DNA from: Bryobacterales bacterium
GTDB lineage: Bacteria > Acidobacteriota > Terriglobia > Bryobacterales > Bryobacteraceae
NCBI GenBank assembly: GCA_003166865.1
Contig: PMUP01000057.1
Span: 131,831-195,830 of the forward strand
Direction: 5' to 3'
DNA: 64,000 bases
The notes under the pieces are model-generated. The model had not been told where the DNA came from. It was given only the letters and a program-made list of their open reading frames with translations, and made no database searches. The position numbers were made by a program, and so were the translations under genes. Positions 24,261-32,778 of this stretch are shown piece after piece (within the stretch, counting starts at the first letter, position 1; the number at the start of each line of letters is the position of its first letter).

Positions 24261-24677
24261 TTACTCGCGATCTCCGGCATAATCCACGAAAAGATCTTCC
24301 GTCTCATACAAACGGACGTTATTGAGGCGCGGGTTGCTGGCGACAAAATGCGGCGATAAACGGTTCCAGATCTCGGCCGCGACGTTTTCCGTGGTGGGAA
24401 CGATCTTGTCGAACGGAGGCACTTCGTAGTTCAAGAAGCGATGGTCCATCGGGTCGATCACAGTCTGCTGAATCAGCTCCTTGAGCTTCTTCAGGTCGAA
24501 GACCATGCCCGTTACGGGATCCGGATCTCCTTCCAGCGTAACTTCCAAGACGTAGTTATGCCCATGACCGCTCGGGTTTGCGGCTGCTCCGTACAGTTCG
24601 CGGTTCTGTTCCGCTGTGAGCGACGGCTGCGCGCACACGTGCGACGCGGAAAACTCGGCTCGGCGGGTAATCAGCAT
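24261..24677 (-). CDS. PTPS-fold paralogue lacking the catalytic cysteine
   Basis: A 138-residue T-fold protein that aligns without gaps to its neighbour over the first 40 residues. Zinc ligands H13, H38 and H40 are kept (SASHVC and SGHGHNY), but residue 32, the catalytic cysteine in the sister protein, is alanine (LYGAAANPSGHGH). A zinc site without that general base suggests either another reaction, as in PTPS-III/folate-type variants where a glutamate serves, or a binding or regulatory role. Residues C15 and the C-terminal TEDLFVDY glutamate are candidates for compensation. It heads the three-gene pterin operon and is divergent from the thioredoxin-like gene. Confidence 0.88.
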   Translation of the reverse strand: MLITRRAEFSASHVCAQPSLTAEQNRELYGAAANPSGHGHNYVLEVTLEGDPDPVTGMVFDLKKLKELIQQTVIDPMDHRFLNYEVPPFDKIVPTTENVAAEIWNRLSPHFVASNPRLNNVRLYETEDLFVDYAGDRE

Positions 24678-24754
24678 GATCCTATTATGTGATGCGGGAT
24701 TCTACTGTCAGGATACAGGATACTCTAATATTGTAAGGGAAGGGTTCGGCTGAA

Positions 24755-25297
24755 ATGACTCATTCTAAGGTAGATTTAGCGATCAAAGGAACCATAGCCG
24801 CGCTGCTGGTGGCGCTGGGCTTCGTGATTGTATGGTCGATCGAGGAGCATATCGCCGGCGTGGGTGATACGGCGCCCAACTTCACCATCACCACTACGGC
24901 CGGTGAAACGATGACTCCTCGGAATTTTGGCGGCAAGGTTCTGGTCCTGAATTTCTGGGCGAGCTGGTGCGCGCCGTGCGTGGAGGAGGCGCCATCGCTG
25001 AACGAATTTGCGAAAACGTTTAAGGACTCGGGTGTTGTGGTGCTGGGCGTGAGCGTTGATCGGAATGAGCAAGCGTTCCAGAATTTCGTGAAGCGGTTCG
25101 ACGTAGCGTACCCGACGGCGCGCGATCCGCGGCAGGATCTGAGCTATCGCTATGGAACCTACAAGATCCCGGAGAGCTATATTATCGATCGCAACGGCAA
25201 AGTGGTGCGGAAGTACGCCGGGTTGCCGGAGCGCGACGGCCAGGCGATTTCCTGGATGAATCCGGAGCTGGTGGGTTTCGTGAGGTCGCTGCTGTAA
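24755..25297 (+). CDS. Membrane-anchored thioredoxin-fold protein (ResA/TlpA-like)
   Basis: A 180-residue thiol-disulfide oxidoreductase of the AhpC/TSA-Redoxin type. One membrane helix (about 9-28) anchors it with the catalytic domain outside the cytoplasm. The active site is WCAPC (71-75) in LVLNFWASWCAPCVEEAPSL, and the cis-proline region is YGTYKIPESYIIDRNG. ResA-type proteins reduce apocytochrome c or other exported cysteines. A candidate -10 (TAATAT, 24727-24732) and a purine-rich ribosome site precede the ATG. The stop TAATG overlaps the next start by one base. Confidence 0.9.
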   Translation: MTHSKVDLAIKGTIAALLVALGFVIVWSIEEHIAGVGDTAPNFTITTTAGETMTPRNFGGKVLVLNFWASWCAPCVEEAPSLNEFAKTFKDSGVVVLGVSVDRNEQAFQNFVKRFDVAYPTARDPRQDLSYRYGTYKIPESYIIDRNGKVVRKYAGLPERDGQAISWMNPELVGFVRSLL

Positions 25298-25560
25298 TGC
25301 AGAAGCACGAGTGGTATTCCGACACCGATCCGAAAGCCCTGGAGGTGTTTCTCGGCCGGCAGCGGGCCATGACGGCGACGGAGAAGATCGAGGCCGTGTT
25401 CCAGCAGAATGAGCTACTGCGCAGTTTATCGGAGGCACGCGAGCGACAGCTTCACCCGGACGCCACCGATCGGGAGATTTTTCTGCGGGTGGTGGCGCAT
25501 CGCTTGGATCGGGAAGTGATGCTGCGGATGTATGGCTGGTATCCGGACGATGCGACTTGA
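25297..25560 (+). CDS. 87-residue protein paired with nucleotidyltransferase
   Basis: A small charged protein, MQKHEWYSDTDPKALEVFLG at the start and HRLDREVMLRMYGWYPDDAT at the end. It is probably all-helical and has no known motif. It starts one base into the stop of the thioredoxin gene, and its own stop shares one base with the nucleotidyltransferase ATG, so it is tightly coupled to the latter. From memory such short proteins with REVFLRV / MYGW-like ends often stand before nucleotidyltransferases of this type. It is a candidate antitoxin or adaptor. No experiment on this pair is known to me. Confidence 0.75.
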   Translation: MQKHEWYSDTDPKALEVFLGRQRAMTATEKIEAVFQQNELLRSLSEARERQLHPDATDREIFLRVVAHRLDREVMLRMYGWYPDDAT

Positions 25561-26144
25561 TGTCGGATCTGCATCGAGGGTTTCGGTGGTTAGTGGCCAC
25601 GCTCGATTCGCTTGCGATTCCCTACATGATCGGAGGCTCTCTCGCAAGCTCCGTTCACGGCATTTATCGGTCAACGAATGACATTGACATCGTTGCCGCC
25701 GTTCGAGAAGAGCACGTCGCTCCTTTGGTTGCTGATCTGGCCAAAGAGTTCTACGCAGACGCAGAAACAATCCGGGAGGCGCTGCGCCTGGCACGACCCT
25801 TTAATTTGATCCATTTCGCAAGTGGGTACAAATTTGATATATTCCCGGCGGCGGGAAATCCTTACTTCGAAAAACAATTGGAACGTTCTACGCCGCAAGA
25901 AGTATCCCTGGGCCAAGGCCAAAGCATGCGCTGTCCGATTGCGACCGCAGAGGATACAATGCTGGCCAAGCTCGTTTGGTACCGTGCCGGCGGCGAACAA
26001 TCCGAGCGGCAGTGGAATGATGTTCGCGGGATACGCTCGACCCAAGGGACTCGATTGGACGGGACTTACCTGAGACAATGGGCGAGGCATTTGGGAGTAG
26101 AAGATTTGCTGGAAAGGCTTCAGTCCGAGGAGAGCCCCGCATGA
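25560..26144 (+). CDS. Nucleotidyltransferase-fold protein
   Basis: A 194-residue DNA-polymerase-beta-type nucleotidyltransferase. The signature is G25-G26-S27 (MIGGSLASSVHG) followed by D41 and D43 (TNDIDIV), and the third carboxylate is probably D93 (GYKFDIFPA). The remainder (ATAEDTMLAKLVWYRAGGEQ, SERQWNDVRGI) is typical of AbiEii/MNT-like proteins that transfer nucleotides to tRNA or protein partners in toxin-antitoxin systems. ATG at 25560 was chosen over the TTG one codon before. It overlaps the glcD start by four bases, so it is embedded in a metabolic operon. Toxicity is inference. Confidence 0.85.
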   Translation: MSDLHRGFRWLVATLDSLAIPYMIGGSLASSVHGIYRSTNDIDIVAAVREEHVAPLVADLAKEFYADAETIREALRLARPFNLIHFASGYKFDIFPAAGNPYFEKQLERSTPQEVSLGQGQSMRCPIATAEDTMLAKLVWYRAGGEQSERQWNDVRGIRSTQGTRLDGTYLRQWARHLGVEDLLERLQSEESPA

Positions 26145-27562
26145 TTGCGACTGGCGCGCTGCAACAGATCGACAAGCTGCTTGGGCCGCGCGGATACCTG
26201 GATAGCGCCGACGACCTGAAGCTGTACGAGTACGATGGCAGCGTCGACAAGGCTCTGCCGGAGCTGGTGGTTTTTCCGCGATCGGCGGAAGACGCGGCGG
26301 AGCTGGTTCGAATTGCGCACCTGCATCGCATCCCGATTGTGGGACGGGGCGCGGGAACCGGGCTGAGCGGCGGCGTGATTGCGCGCGCGGGCGGGATTGT
26401 CATTTCGTTTGCGCGCATGAACCGCATTGTCGAAATCGATCTTGCGAACGAGCGCGCCGTGCTCGAGCCGGGTGTCGTAAATCTCGAAATCACGCAAGCG
26501 GTGGAGCGCGATGGGTATTTCTACGCGCCCGATCCCTCCAGCCAGAAGGCGTGCACCATTGGTGGAAATGTCGCCGAAAATGCGGGCGGTCCGCACACGC
26601 TGGCTTACGGCGTCACGACGAACCACGTCCTCGGACTGGAAACGGTCCTGCCCGACGGAACGCCGATGAGTATCGGAGGCAAAGCGCCGGATATGCCCGG
26701 CTATGATCTGACGGGCCTGCTGACGGGCTCGGAAGGCACCATGGCGCTGGTGACCGGAATCATCGTGCGCTTGATGCGTCAACCGGAGCTGGTGAAAACG
26801 CTGCTCGCGATCTACGACACGGTGGACGATTGCGCGGACTCGGTGGCGGAGATCACGGCGCGCGTCATCACTCCGGCGGCGGTCGAGATGCTGGACGGCG
26901 TCATGTTGCGGATGGTGGAAGAAGCCACGCACGCCGGTTATCCAATGGACGCGGCGGCGGTCCTGCTGATCGAGCTAGAGGGTTTGAAGGAAGCGGTGGA
27001 GGAGCAGGCAGAACAGATCGTGGACGCTTGTAAGTGCTGCCGCGCTCGTGAAGTTCGCATTGCGCGCTCGGCCATCGAGCGCGAACTGTTGTGGAAAGGC
27101 CGCAAGAACGCTTTTGGCGCGGTGGGCCGGGTGAGCCCCTCATACTATGTGCAAGATGGCGTGGTGCCTCGCACCAAAGTGGCGCCGACGTTGCGCGAGA
27201 TCCACAGGATCTCCGAGAAGTATGGCCTGACGATCAGCAACATTTTCCACGCGGGTGATGGCAATATGCATCCCATCATCCTGTTCAATCACCACAAGCC
27301 CGGCGAGCTGGTGCGGGCGAAGGCGGCTGGCGACGAGATTCTGCGATTTTGCATCGCGCAAGGCGGATCCATCACGGGCGAGCATGGCGTGGGGATGGAA
27401 AAAATGGAATTGATCGCCGCGCAATTTCCAGAAGAAACGCTCGACATGATCGCGCGGTTCAAGCGCCTGTTCGATCCGGAATGCCGCCTCAACCCCGGCA
27501 AGATGCTGCCGACCGGGAAAGGTTGCATGGAGATCCGCCAGCCCGTGGGGATGCAGATTTAA
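26141..27562 (+). CDS. glcD: FAD-linked glycolate/lactate dehydrogenase subunit GlcD
   Basis: A 473-residue flavoprotein that oxidises glycolate or D-lactate. The FAD-binding PCMH domain has GRGAGTGLSGG (68-78), DPSSQKACTIGGNVAENAGG and GVTTNHVLGLE. The C-terminal catalytic domain has NIFHAGDGNMHPIILF and SITGEHGVGMEK. The length matches GlcD. The ATG at 26141 (MIATGALQQ) overlaps the upstream stop; the open frame before it is antisense-like. No glcE or glcF lies next to it, so its iron-sulfur partner must be elsewhere. Confidence 0.93.
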   Translation: MIATGALQQIDKLLGPRGYLDSADDLKLYEYDGSVDKALPELVVFPRSAEDAAELVRIAHLHRIPIVGRGAGTGLSGGVIARAGGIVISFARMNRIVEIDLANERAVLEPGVVNLEITQAVERDGYFYAPDPSSQKACTIGGNVAENAGGPHTLAYGVTTNHVLGLETVLPDGTPMSIGGKAPDMPGYDLTGLLTGSEGTMALVTGIIVRLMRQPELVKTLLAIYDTVDDCADSVAEITARVITPAAVEMLDGVMLRMVEEATHAGYPMDAAAVLLIELEGLKEAVEEQAEQIVDACKCCRAREVRIARSAIERELLWKGRKNAFGAVGRVSPSYYVQDGVVPRTKVAPTLREIHRISEKYGLTISNIFHAGDGNMHPIILFNHHKPGELVRAKAAGDEILRFCIAQGGSITGEHGVGMEKMELIAAQFPEETLDMIARFKRLFDPECRLNPGKMLPTGKGCMEIRQPVGMQI

Positions 27563-27569
27563 CGCACGG

Positions 27570-29396
27570 TCATTCGATGGCGAGGGTCGCGGTGTTGCTG
27601 AATTGATCACCCGAAAGAATCACGACCGGGGCGGACATCGATGACGCAATTCCCGCCGGGATGGTGCAGTTGATTTGATCCAGGCCGATGGAGCCGGGCG
27701 CGGCGCCGGCAAACGTAACCGGGCAATTCACACCCGCAACCTCGACTGTCGGTTGTTGAATTGCGGGTTCCAAGCTGCTGTTGGAACCGTTACTGTATGC
27801 TGTCAACCCCAACCCGGTGGCGTAAAGCGCAACCGCGTCGCCGGCGCTCAGCGGATTATCGGCCGTCACCAGAGTCAGGGTTCCGTTACTCACCTTGAGC
27901 GCCGCGGCCGGTCCGCTGCCGGAAGAGTCTTGCGTGAAAATCGAGGGCGCCGCAGCTACAACATAGACGTTCACGGTCTGCTGGCCTGTGCCGTTTTTAA
28001 CCGTGAGTTGCACCAGATCAGACGCGCTGTCAGGAAGCACCGCGTTAATTTGCATCGCGGAAGCGTAGTACAGCGGGATGGCCGATCCGCTCACCAGCAC
28101 CTGCGCGCCCGCCAATTGAACCGGGAAAGTCGTCCCTGTTGTTGAAGCTGTTTCATCCGCGAAATCGGCGCCGTAGATCGCGATCAACATCCCAGGGGCG
28201 AGGACCAGCGGGAAATCGGCTGCCGCCGCGGGGAGCACGCGCGTGATCAGAGGCCCGGGCTTTAGCGTGTAAGGCTCGGTTCCACCCGGAGGCAGAGTGA
28301 CGGAAGTGCTGATGTTCAGAGATCCGGACGTCACATTCAGCGGTACCATGCCGGCCGGAAACAGGTCGGCGTAGGCCAGGCCATCGGAAGAAGTATTGAG
28401 CTTCTTCACTAGCGCCGTTTTAGGGAGGCCGGCACTGGCCGAATCGATGTTCAGGCTGGAATCGTCGGCGGCGCGGGCTTCCACAATGAGGCCACCATTC
28501 ACTGAGAGAAATGGATTGTTATCGGCCGCCGTGCCAACACTCTGCCAATGGCTGGTTCCACCTAAAAAAGAGACGATGATCTGCGCGGAATTGTGCGTGG
28601 CGGATTCAATGTCGGCGATGCCTGGTGCCTTGGCCGGACACAGGTTGAAAACAGTGATGATTCCGCCGCCGTCGATGTGACAATACGGGATCACGCGCGT
28701 TCGGCCGGGCAGGTAGAACTGGAGCGAGGCGCTGGTGAGTGTGACCACACCGTCGTCGAACCCAGCGGGGTTGCCCGTACCTCCGCTTCCGGCGTTACCC
28801 GCGGCTGCTACGGCGTCGACTCCGCGCAGATCGTCGGTTCCCTGGTTCCAGGTATCCAGGCCAAACAGAAAAGAGCTGCCGCTGGCCATTTCATTCACCT
28901 GATGCGTAATGCCGAACAGGGATGCGATCCCAGTACCGAAATTCGGGGACGCGAGAAAGACCGCCTTGCGAACGTGCGTCGGCGCCGGTGGTTGAAACAC
29001 CCCAACAGCGTTTTGTTTTCCGCTCAGGTAGGAGCGCAGCACCAAACCGCCCATGCTGTGGGTGACAACGTCCACTTGATCGACAGGCTGGCCGTCCGTG
29101 TAACTCAACCCGGAGAGAAATGTGGCGAACGCCGCGGCAAGATCTTCAATGCTGGCCGTGGGAGGCAGGCTGCAGGTACTGAAAAACAGGCTGACCTCGC
29201 CATTGCTCTGGAGCACCTGATCAGCAATGCCGAACGTATCGGCAAATGTCGCCGGACAACCCGCAAGCTGAAATCCGTCGATGAACACCACGGGCGGCAG
29301 CGTAGTGCGTGGAATCGCTGTCCCGCCGGGAATGAGCTGGGCCCAGGCCGGAGCCAGAAGACCCAGTAAGCAGACGACAGTTCGGGGGCCGTGCAT
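27570..29396 (-). CDS. Secreted lipase-like hydrolase with TIGR03437 domain
   Basis: A 608-residue exported protein. A signal peptide (MHGPRTVVCLLGLLAPAWA, 1-19) is followed by an alpha/beta-hydrolase domain with the nucleophile elbow THSMGG (about 112-117) and PVVFIDGFQL as the first strand. It is related to PGAP1/lipase class 2 enzymes that cleave esters. The C-terminal 240 residues match the TIGR03437 domain known from Solibacter: LVLAPGMLIAIYGADFAD, PLYYASAMQINAVLPDS and VALYATGLGL, then PVTFAGAAPGSIGLDQINCT. This domain probably helps surface location. It is convergent with glcD (7 bp) and 9 bp after the clpP gene stop on the same strand side. Confidence 0.85.
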   Translation of the reverse strand: MHGPRTVVCLLGLLAPAWAQLIPGGTAIPRTTLPPVVFIDGFQLAGCPATFADTFGIADQVLQSNGEVSLFFSTCSLPPTASIEDLAAAFATFLSGLSYTDGQPVDQVDVVTHSMGGLVLRSYLSGKQNAVGVFQPPAPTHVRKAVFLASPNFGTGIASLFGITHQVNEMASGSSFLFGLDTWNQGTDDLRGVDAVAAAGNAGSGGTGNPAGFDDGVVTLTSASLQFYLPGRTRVIPYCHIDGGGIITVFNLCPAKAPGIADIESATHNSAQIIVSFLGGTSHWQSVGTAADNNPFLSVNGGLIVEARAADDSSLNIDSASAGLPKTALVKKLNTSSDGLAYADLFPAGMVPLNVTSGSLNISTSVTLPPGGTEPYTLKPGPLITRVLPAAAADFPLVLAPGMLIAIYGADFADETASTTGTTFPVQLAGAQVLVSGSAIPLYYASAMQINAVLPDSASDLVQLTVKNGTGQQTVNVYVVAAAPSIFTQDSSGSGPAAALKVSNGTLTLVTADNPLSAGDAVALYATGLGLTAYSNGSNSSLEPAIQQPTVEVAGVNCPVTFAGAAPGSIGLDQINCTIPAGIASSMSAPVVILSGDQFSNTATLAIE

Positions 29397-29405
29397 TGAG
29401 CAGGA

Positions 29406-30035
29406 CTACCGCGTGGGGACGGGTTGGAGCGCGCGGCTCTCGATGATGCGGTCGATCAAGCCGTATTCCAGAGCTTGATCGGGCTCCAAAATATAATCGC
29501 GATCCACGTCGCGGCCGATGCGATCCACCGGCTGGCCCGTGGCATTGGCGAGAATCTGATTGAGAGACTCGCGCATGCGCAGGATCTCGCGCGCGTAAAT
29601 ATCGATGTCGGTGGCTTGTCCACCCAGCCCGCTCATGGAGGGTTGGTGGATCAGAATGCGCGAGTGCGGCAGGCTGTAGCGCTTGCCCTTGTTGCCGCAC
29701 GCCAGCAGCACGGCGGCCATGGAAGCGGCTTGCCCAACGCAGTAGGTCACAATGTCCGGCTCCACCAGGTTCATGGTGTCGAGAATGGCCAATCCCGCGG
29801 TAATCGAGCCTCCCGGGGAATTGATATAAAGTGAAATGTCCTTTTCGGGATCTTCCGCGGCCAGGAAGAGCATTTGGGCGATGACTAAGTTCGCAACGTT
29901 GTCATCGATGGGGGTACCCAGGAAAATAATGTTCTCCTTGAGCAGCCGTGAGTAGATGTCAAAAGCACGCTCGCCGCGCGAGGTCTGCTCCACGACCATG
30001 GGCACGAGGACTGAATTCTGCAGGGGACTCCGCAT
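29406..30035 (-). CDS. clpP: ATP-dependent Clp protease proteolytic subunit
   Basis: A 209-residue serine peptidase that forms the two-ring ClpP chamber. The catalytic triad is S105 ([11 protein letters not shown]), H130 (HSRILIHQP) and D180 (DVDRDYIL). The handle region [14 protein letters not shown] is complete. The start ATG at 30035 has a good ribosome site AAGGAG (30045-30050 on the minus strand); an ATG six codons earlier lacks one. The unfoldase genes clpX or clpC are not next to it, but a one-ring Clp-type ATPase with a possible ClpP-binding loop is at 569-1822. Confidence 0.95.
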   Translation of the reverse strand: MRSPLQNSVLVPMVVEQTSRGERAFDIYSRLLKENIIFLGTPIDDNVANLVIAQMLFLAAEDPEKDISLYINSPGGSITAGLAILDTMNLVEPDIVTYCVGQAASMAAVLLACGNKGKRYSLPHSRILIHQPSMSGLGGQATDIDIYAREILRMRESLNQILANATGQPVDRIGRDVDRDYILEPDQALEYGLIDRIIESRALQPVPTR

Positions 30036-30118
30036 GGAACTTGGCTCCTTCATAAAACAACATGATAGCGCGCCCGGCGAGCGTGTACGCGCGAGGCTCA
30101 TGTTATGCTGAGTCCAAA

Positions 30119-31528
30119 GTGTTTAGCCGGCACTATCGCAAGGTCAAGGCCATCTTCGGGGCCACCGACGTTCTGCTGACTTCCATTGCCTTTATAGCCG
30201 CGTACCAGACGCGTGTGCGGCTGCATTTGGAAAAGACTTTCTTCATCGACTTTCCGGTAGCCGCGCTCTTGCTGGTGCTCTCGGCGCTCTGTTGGGTCGC
30301 CATCGGCTACTGGTTCAATGTTTACGAAAAACTCGATTCCGCGCATCCCAGCGTGGTGCTGCGCGATACGTTTCGCCAATGCGCACTGGGCGCCATTTGC
30401 CTGGTTGTGATCCAATTCGCTTTGCGTCTGGACCTCAGCCGCCCGTTCGTGGCGCTGGTCGCGGTGTATGCCTGGATTCTGCTGTGCTTGTTTCGGATCA
30501 ACGCCGCGCGCGTGATCGGCGGTTTGCGGCGCGAGTTTGGAGCCTCGCATTTCGTCATGGTGGTGGGCTCGGGGGAGAACGCCCTGCGTTTAGGCGAGGC
30601 GCTCGAAAAATCCTCGGACTACGGTATTCGTCTGATGGGCTTTCTGGGTCCGGATGACGAACCAGGCGTGGTCCGGTTGTCGCAAGAGTATGAACGCTAT
30701 GCGCTGTCGCGCCTGCCAGAGTTGTTGCGGCAGCAGGTTATCGATGAGATCATCTTCGCCGTCGACAGCCGCAAGCTCGGCGAGATGGAAGAGCTGTTCC
30801 TGCTGTGCGACGAACAAGGCGTCCGCACGCGGGTGGTCGTGGACTTCTTTCCGCACGTCAATAGTCAGGTCTATCTGGACCGCTTGGGGTCCACGCCGCT
30901 GTTGACGTTTTCGGCGGCGCCGCACGACGAGATCCGCCTGCTCGCGAAACGCGTCACCGATGTCGTGCTGGCCGCGGCCGCGCTGGTTTTGCTGCTCCCA
31001 TTCATGCTGCTGATCGCTTCGCTGATCCGGCTGACGTCGCCCGGCCCCGCGATTTTCCGCCAGGAGCGCTGCGGTCTGAATGGCCGCCGTTTTGTCTTCT
31101 ACAAGTTTCGATCGATGTGCGACAATGCCGAGGAGCTGAAGGCTTCGTTGGCGCATCTGAGCCACAAGCAGACCGCGTTCAAGATCCGCAACGACCCGCG
31201 CCTGACCGGCGTGGGCCGCTTTTTGCGCAAGTTTTCCATCGATGAGTGGCCGCAGCTATGGAACGTGCTGAAGGGCGACATGTCGCTGGTTGGGCCGCGC
31301 CCGGCGGTTCCGGAAGAGGTGGAACATTATCAAACCTGGCAGCGGCGGCGTCTGCGCATGCGGCCGGGCCTGACGTGCCTGTGGGCCGTGAGGGGCCGCG
31401 ACTCACTCGATTTCGACACCTGGATGAAGATGGACATGCAGTACATCGACACTTGGTCCCTGGCGCTGGATTGGAAGATCATTCTGCGGACCATTCCGCG
31501 CGTCCTCACCGGCCGTGGCGCCTATTAG
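30119..31528 (+). CDS. Exopolysaccharide initiating glycosyl-1-phosphate transferase (WbaP/ExoY-like)
   Basis: A roughly 469-residue membrane enzyme that transfers a sugar-1-phosphate to undecaprenyl phosphate to start polysaccharide assembly. The N-terminal half has four membrane helices and a CoA-binding-like domain ([19 protein letters not shown]). A further helix ([20 protein letters not shown]) precedes the catalytic bacterial sugar transferase domain with [36 protein letters not shown] and [14 protein letters not shown] chose GTG at 30119 (VFSRHYRK); the frame is open to ATG 30062, which gives an arginine-rich lead crossing the clpP leader. No other capsule genes are near. Confidence 0.9.
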   Translation: MFSRHYRKVKAIFGATDVLLTSIAFIAAYQTRVRLHLEKTFFIDFPVAALLLVLSALCWVAIGYWFNVYEKLDSAHPSVVLRDTFRQCALGAICLVVIQFALRLDLSRPFVALVAVYAWILLCLFRINAARVIGGLRREFGASHFVMVVGSGENALRLGEALEKSSDYGIRLMGFLGPDDEPGVVRLSQEYERYALSRLPELLRQQVIDEIIFAVDSRKLGEMEELFLLCDEQGVRTRVVVDFFPHVNSQVYLDRLGSTPLLTFSAAPHDEIRLLAKRVTDVVLAAAALVLLLPFMLLIASLIRLTSPGPAIFRQERCGLNGRRFVFYKFRSMCDNAEELKASLAHLSHKQTAFKIRNDPRLTGVGRFLRKFSIDEWPQLWNVLKGDMSLVGPRPAVPEEVEHYQTWQRRRLRMRPGLTCLWAVRGRDSLDFDTWMKMDMQYIDTWSLALDWKIILRTIPRVLTGRGAY

Positions 31529-31570
31529 CCGCCCTCACGGCAAGATAATCGCGAGACAATAAGAACAGCT

Positions 31571-32185
31571 ATGCATCTGGTTCCAACTCAAGACGAAGTG
31601 GTAAGCTTGCTGCGCCGCACCGGGGCTATTCGCGACGGCCATTTCGAATATCCCAACGGCCTGCACGCCACCGAATACACACAAGTGCAATTGGCTATGC
31701 GCTATTTCCAGCACGCCAAGGTGCTCAGCGTCGGACTCAGCCGGCTGCTGCGCGCGAATGCGGAAATTCGCGCCATGATTCCCGAGCTTTCCATCGTCTC
31801 GCCGGATACGGGCGGCTTACCAGTGGCGTACGGCGTGTGCGAAGCACTGCGAGCGCACCAGGTCTACTGGGCGGATCGCAAAGAAGAGCAAGGTCCAATG
31901 GCATTCCGCCAGTTTCTGGAACAGAAGCCCGGCGAGAAGGTGCTACTGGTGGACGACATTCTGCGATCGGGCAAGAATCTCGGGGAACTGAAGCGCCTGG
32001 TGGAATCGACCGGAGCTGAAGTGGTCGGGATGGCCGTGATCATCTACCAGCCCACGCCCAAGACTGTGGATTTCAGCCCGCTGCCGCTTTACTATCTCGC
32101 CCAACTCGATGCGACGTATTACAAAGACGCTGGAGCGTGCGAGATGTGCAGGCGCGGTGTCCCGGCGCAGAAAGTTTGGATCTAG
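31571..32185 (+). CDS. Orotate phosphoribosyltransferase-like PRTase
   Basis: A 204-residue type I phosphoribosyltransferase. The PRPP-binding signature is VLLVDDILRSGKN (124-136), and SPDTGGLPVAYGVCEAL (77-93) forms the first PRPP loop. It resembles PyrE in overall order, so orotate to OMP is the likely reaction, but the C-terminal part with CEMCRRG (a cysteine pair near 195) is unlike classical PyrE, so another base could be the substrate. The 3' end overlaps the convergent cytochrome gene by four bases. Confidence 0.8.
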   Translation: MHLVPTQDEVVSLLRRTGAIRDGHFEYPNGLHATEYTQVQLAMRYFQHAKVLSVGLSRLLRANAEIRAMIPELSIVSPDTGGLPVAYGVCEALRAHQVYWADRKEEQGPMAFRQFLEQKPGEKVLLVDDILRSGKNLGELKRLVESTGAEVVGMAVIIYQPTPKTVDFSPLPLYYLAQLDATYYKDAGACEMCRRGVPAQKVWI

Positions 32186-32751
32186 TTGTGGCCGCTTAGC
32201 GTTCCCTTTTGTCTGGCAATCCCGAGCAGCGCCGGATAAAATTGCACGAAGGTATTGTCCACCGCGCCGTGCTCCGCGTGGCAAGAGTAGCAGTCCTCGC
32301 TCGGCGGCAGCATCTTGCCGGTGCTTGATTTGCCGAATCCGAAGAACGCCCAGCCGTTGCCTGGAAACTTCGCCTGGTCCTTCACTTCACCTTCGATCCC
32401 GACCACGTCGCCCTGATACGAGCCGCCTTGATTGATGGACCCTTTACTGGCCGACGCCCTTATTTCGAGCACCAGCATGGTCTTGTCGGGCCACTTGCCG
32501 GTCGAGACGAAGGAACGATACGCGGCGGGATTTACAAACACGTTCGTAAACGCAGGCGCCATCTGCATGCTTTGCGCGTAAGTCATGCCGAGCCCCGAGC
32601 TCAAGAAAATCCACTCGCGATAGTCGCTAGGAAGCGTCAATTGACCATCGGCGGTATAGCGCGGCTGGGCCATCAAACACATGGGCAAACACGTGAGCAA
32701 ACAGGTCAGGGAACTCGCTGCGAATAGAACCCGAGCTGCGAATGGCGACAT
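32182..32751 (-). CDS. Cytochrome P460-family secreted haem protein
   Basis: A 189-residue exported c-type haem protein. A signal peptide covers about 1-29 (two cysteine-rich stretches CLLTCLPMCLM). The haem-binding motif CYSCH is at 154-158, near the C-terminus as in P460 proteins, within PPSEDCYSCHAEHGAVDNTF. The domain start DYREWIFLSSGLGMTY is also typical. Cytochromes P460 oxidise hydroxylamine or related small molecules using a lysine cross-linked haem; many acidobacterial relatives are uncharacterised. The ATG at 32751 is divergent from the debranching enzyme start (27 bp). Confidence 0.88.
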   Translation of the reverse strand: MSPFAARVLFAASSLTCLLTCLPMCLMAQPRYTADGQLTLPSDYREWIFLSSGLGMTYAQSMQMAPAFTNVFVNPAAYRSFVSTGKWPDKTMLVLEIRASASKGSINQGGSYQGDVVGIEGEVKDQAKFPGNGWAFFGFGKSSTGKMLPPSEDCYSCHAEHGAVDNTFVQFYPALLGIARQKGTLSGHN

Positions 32752-32778
32752 AAGGCCAAGTGTATCATTTGAAATGCG

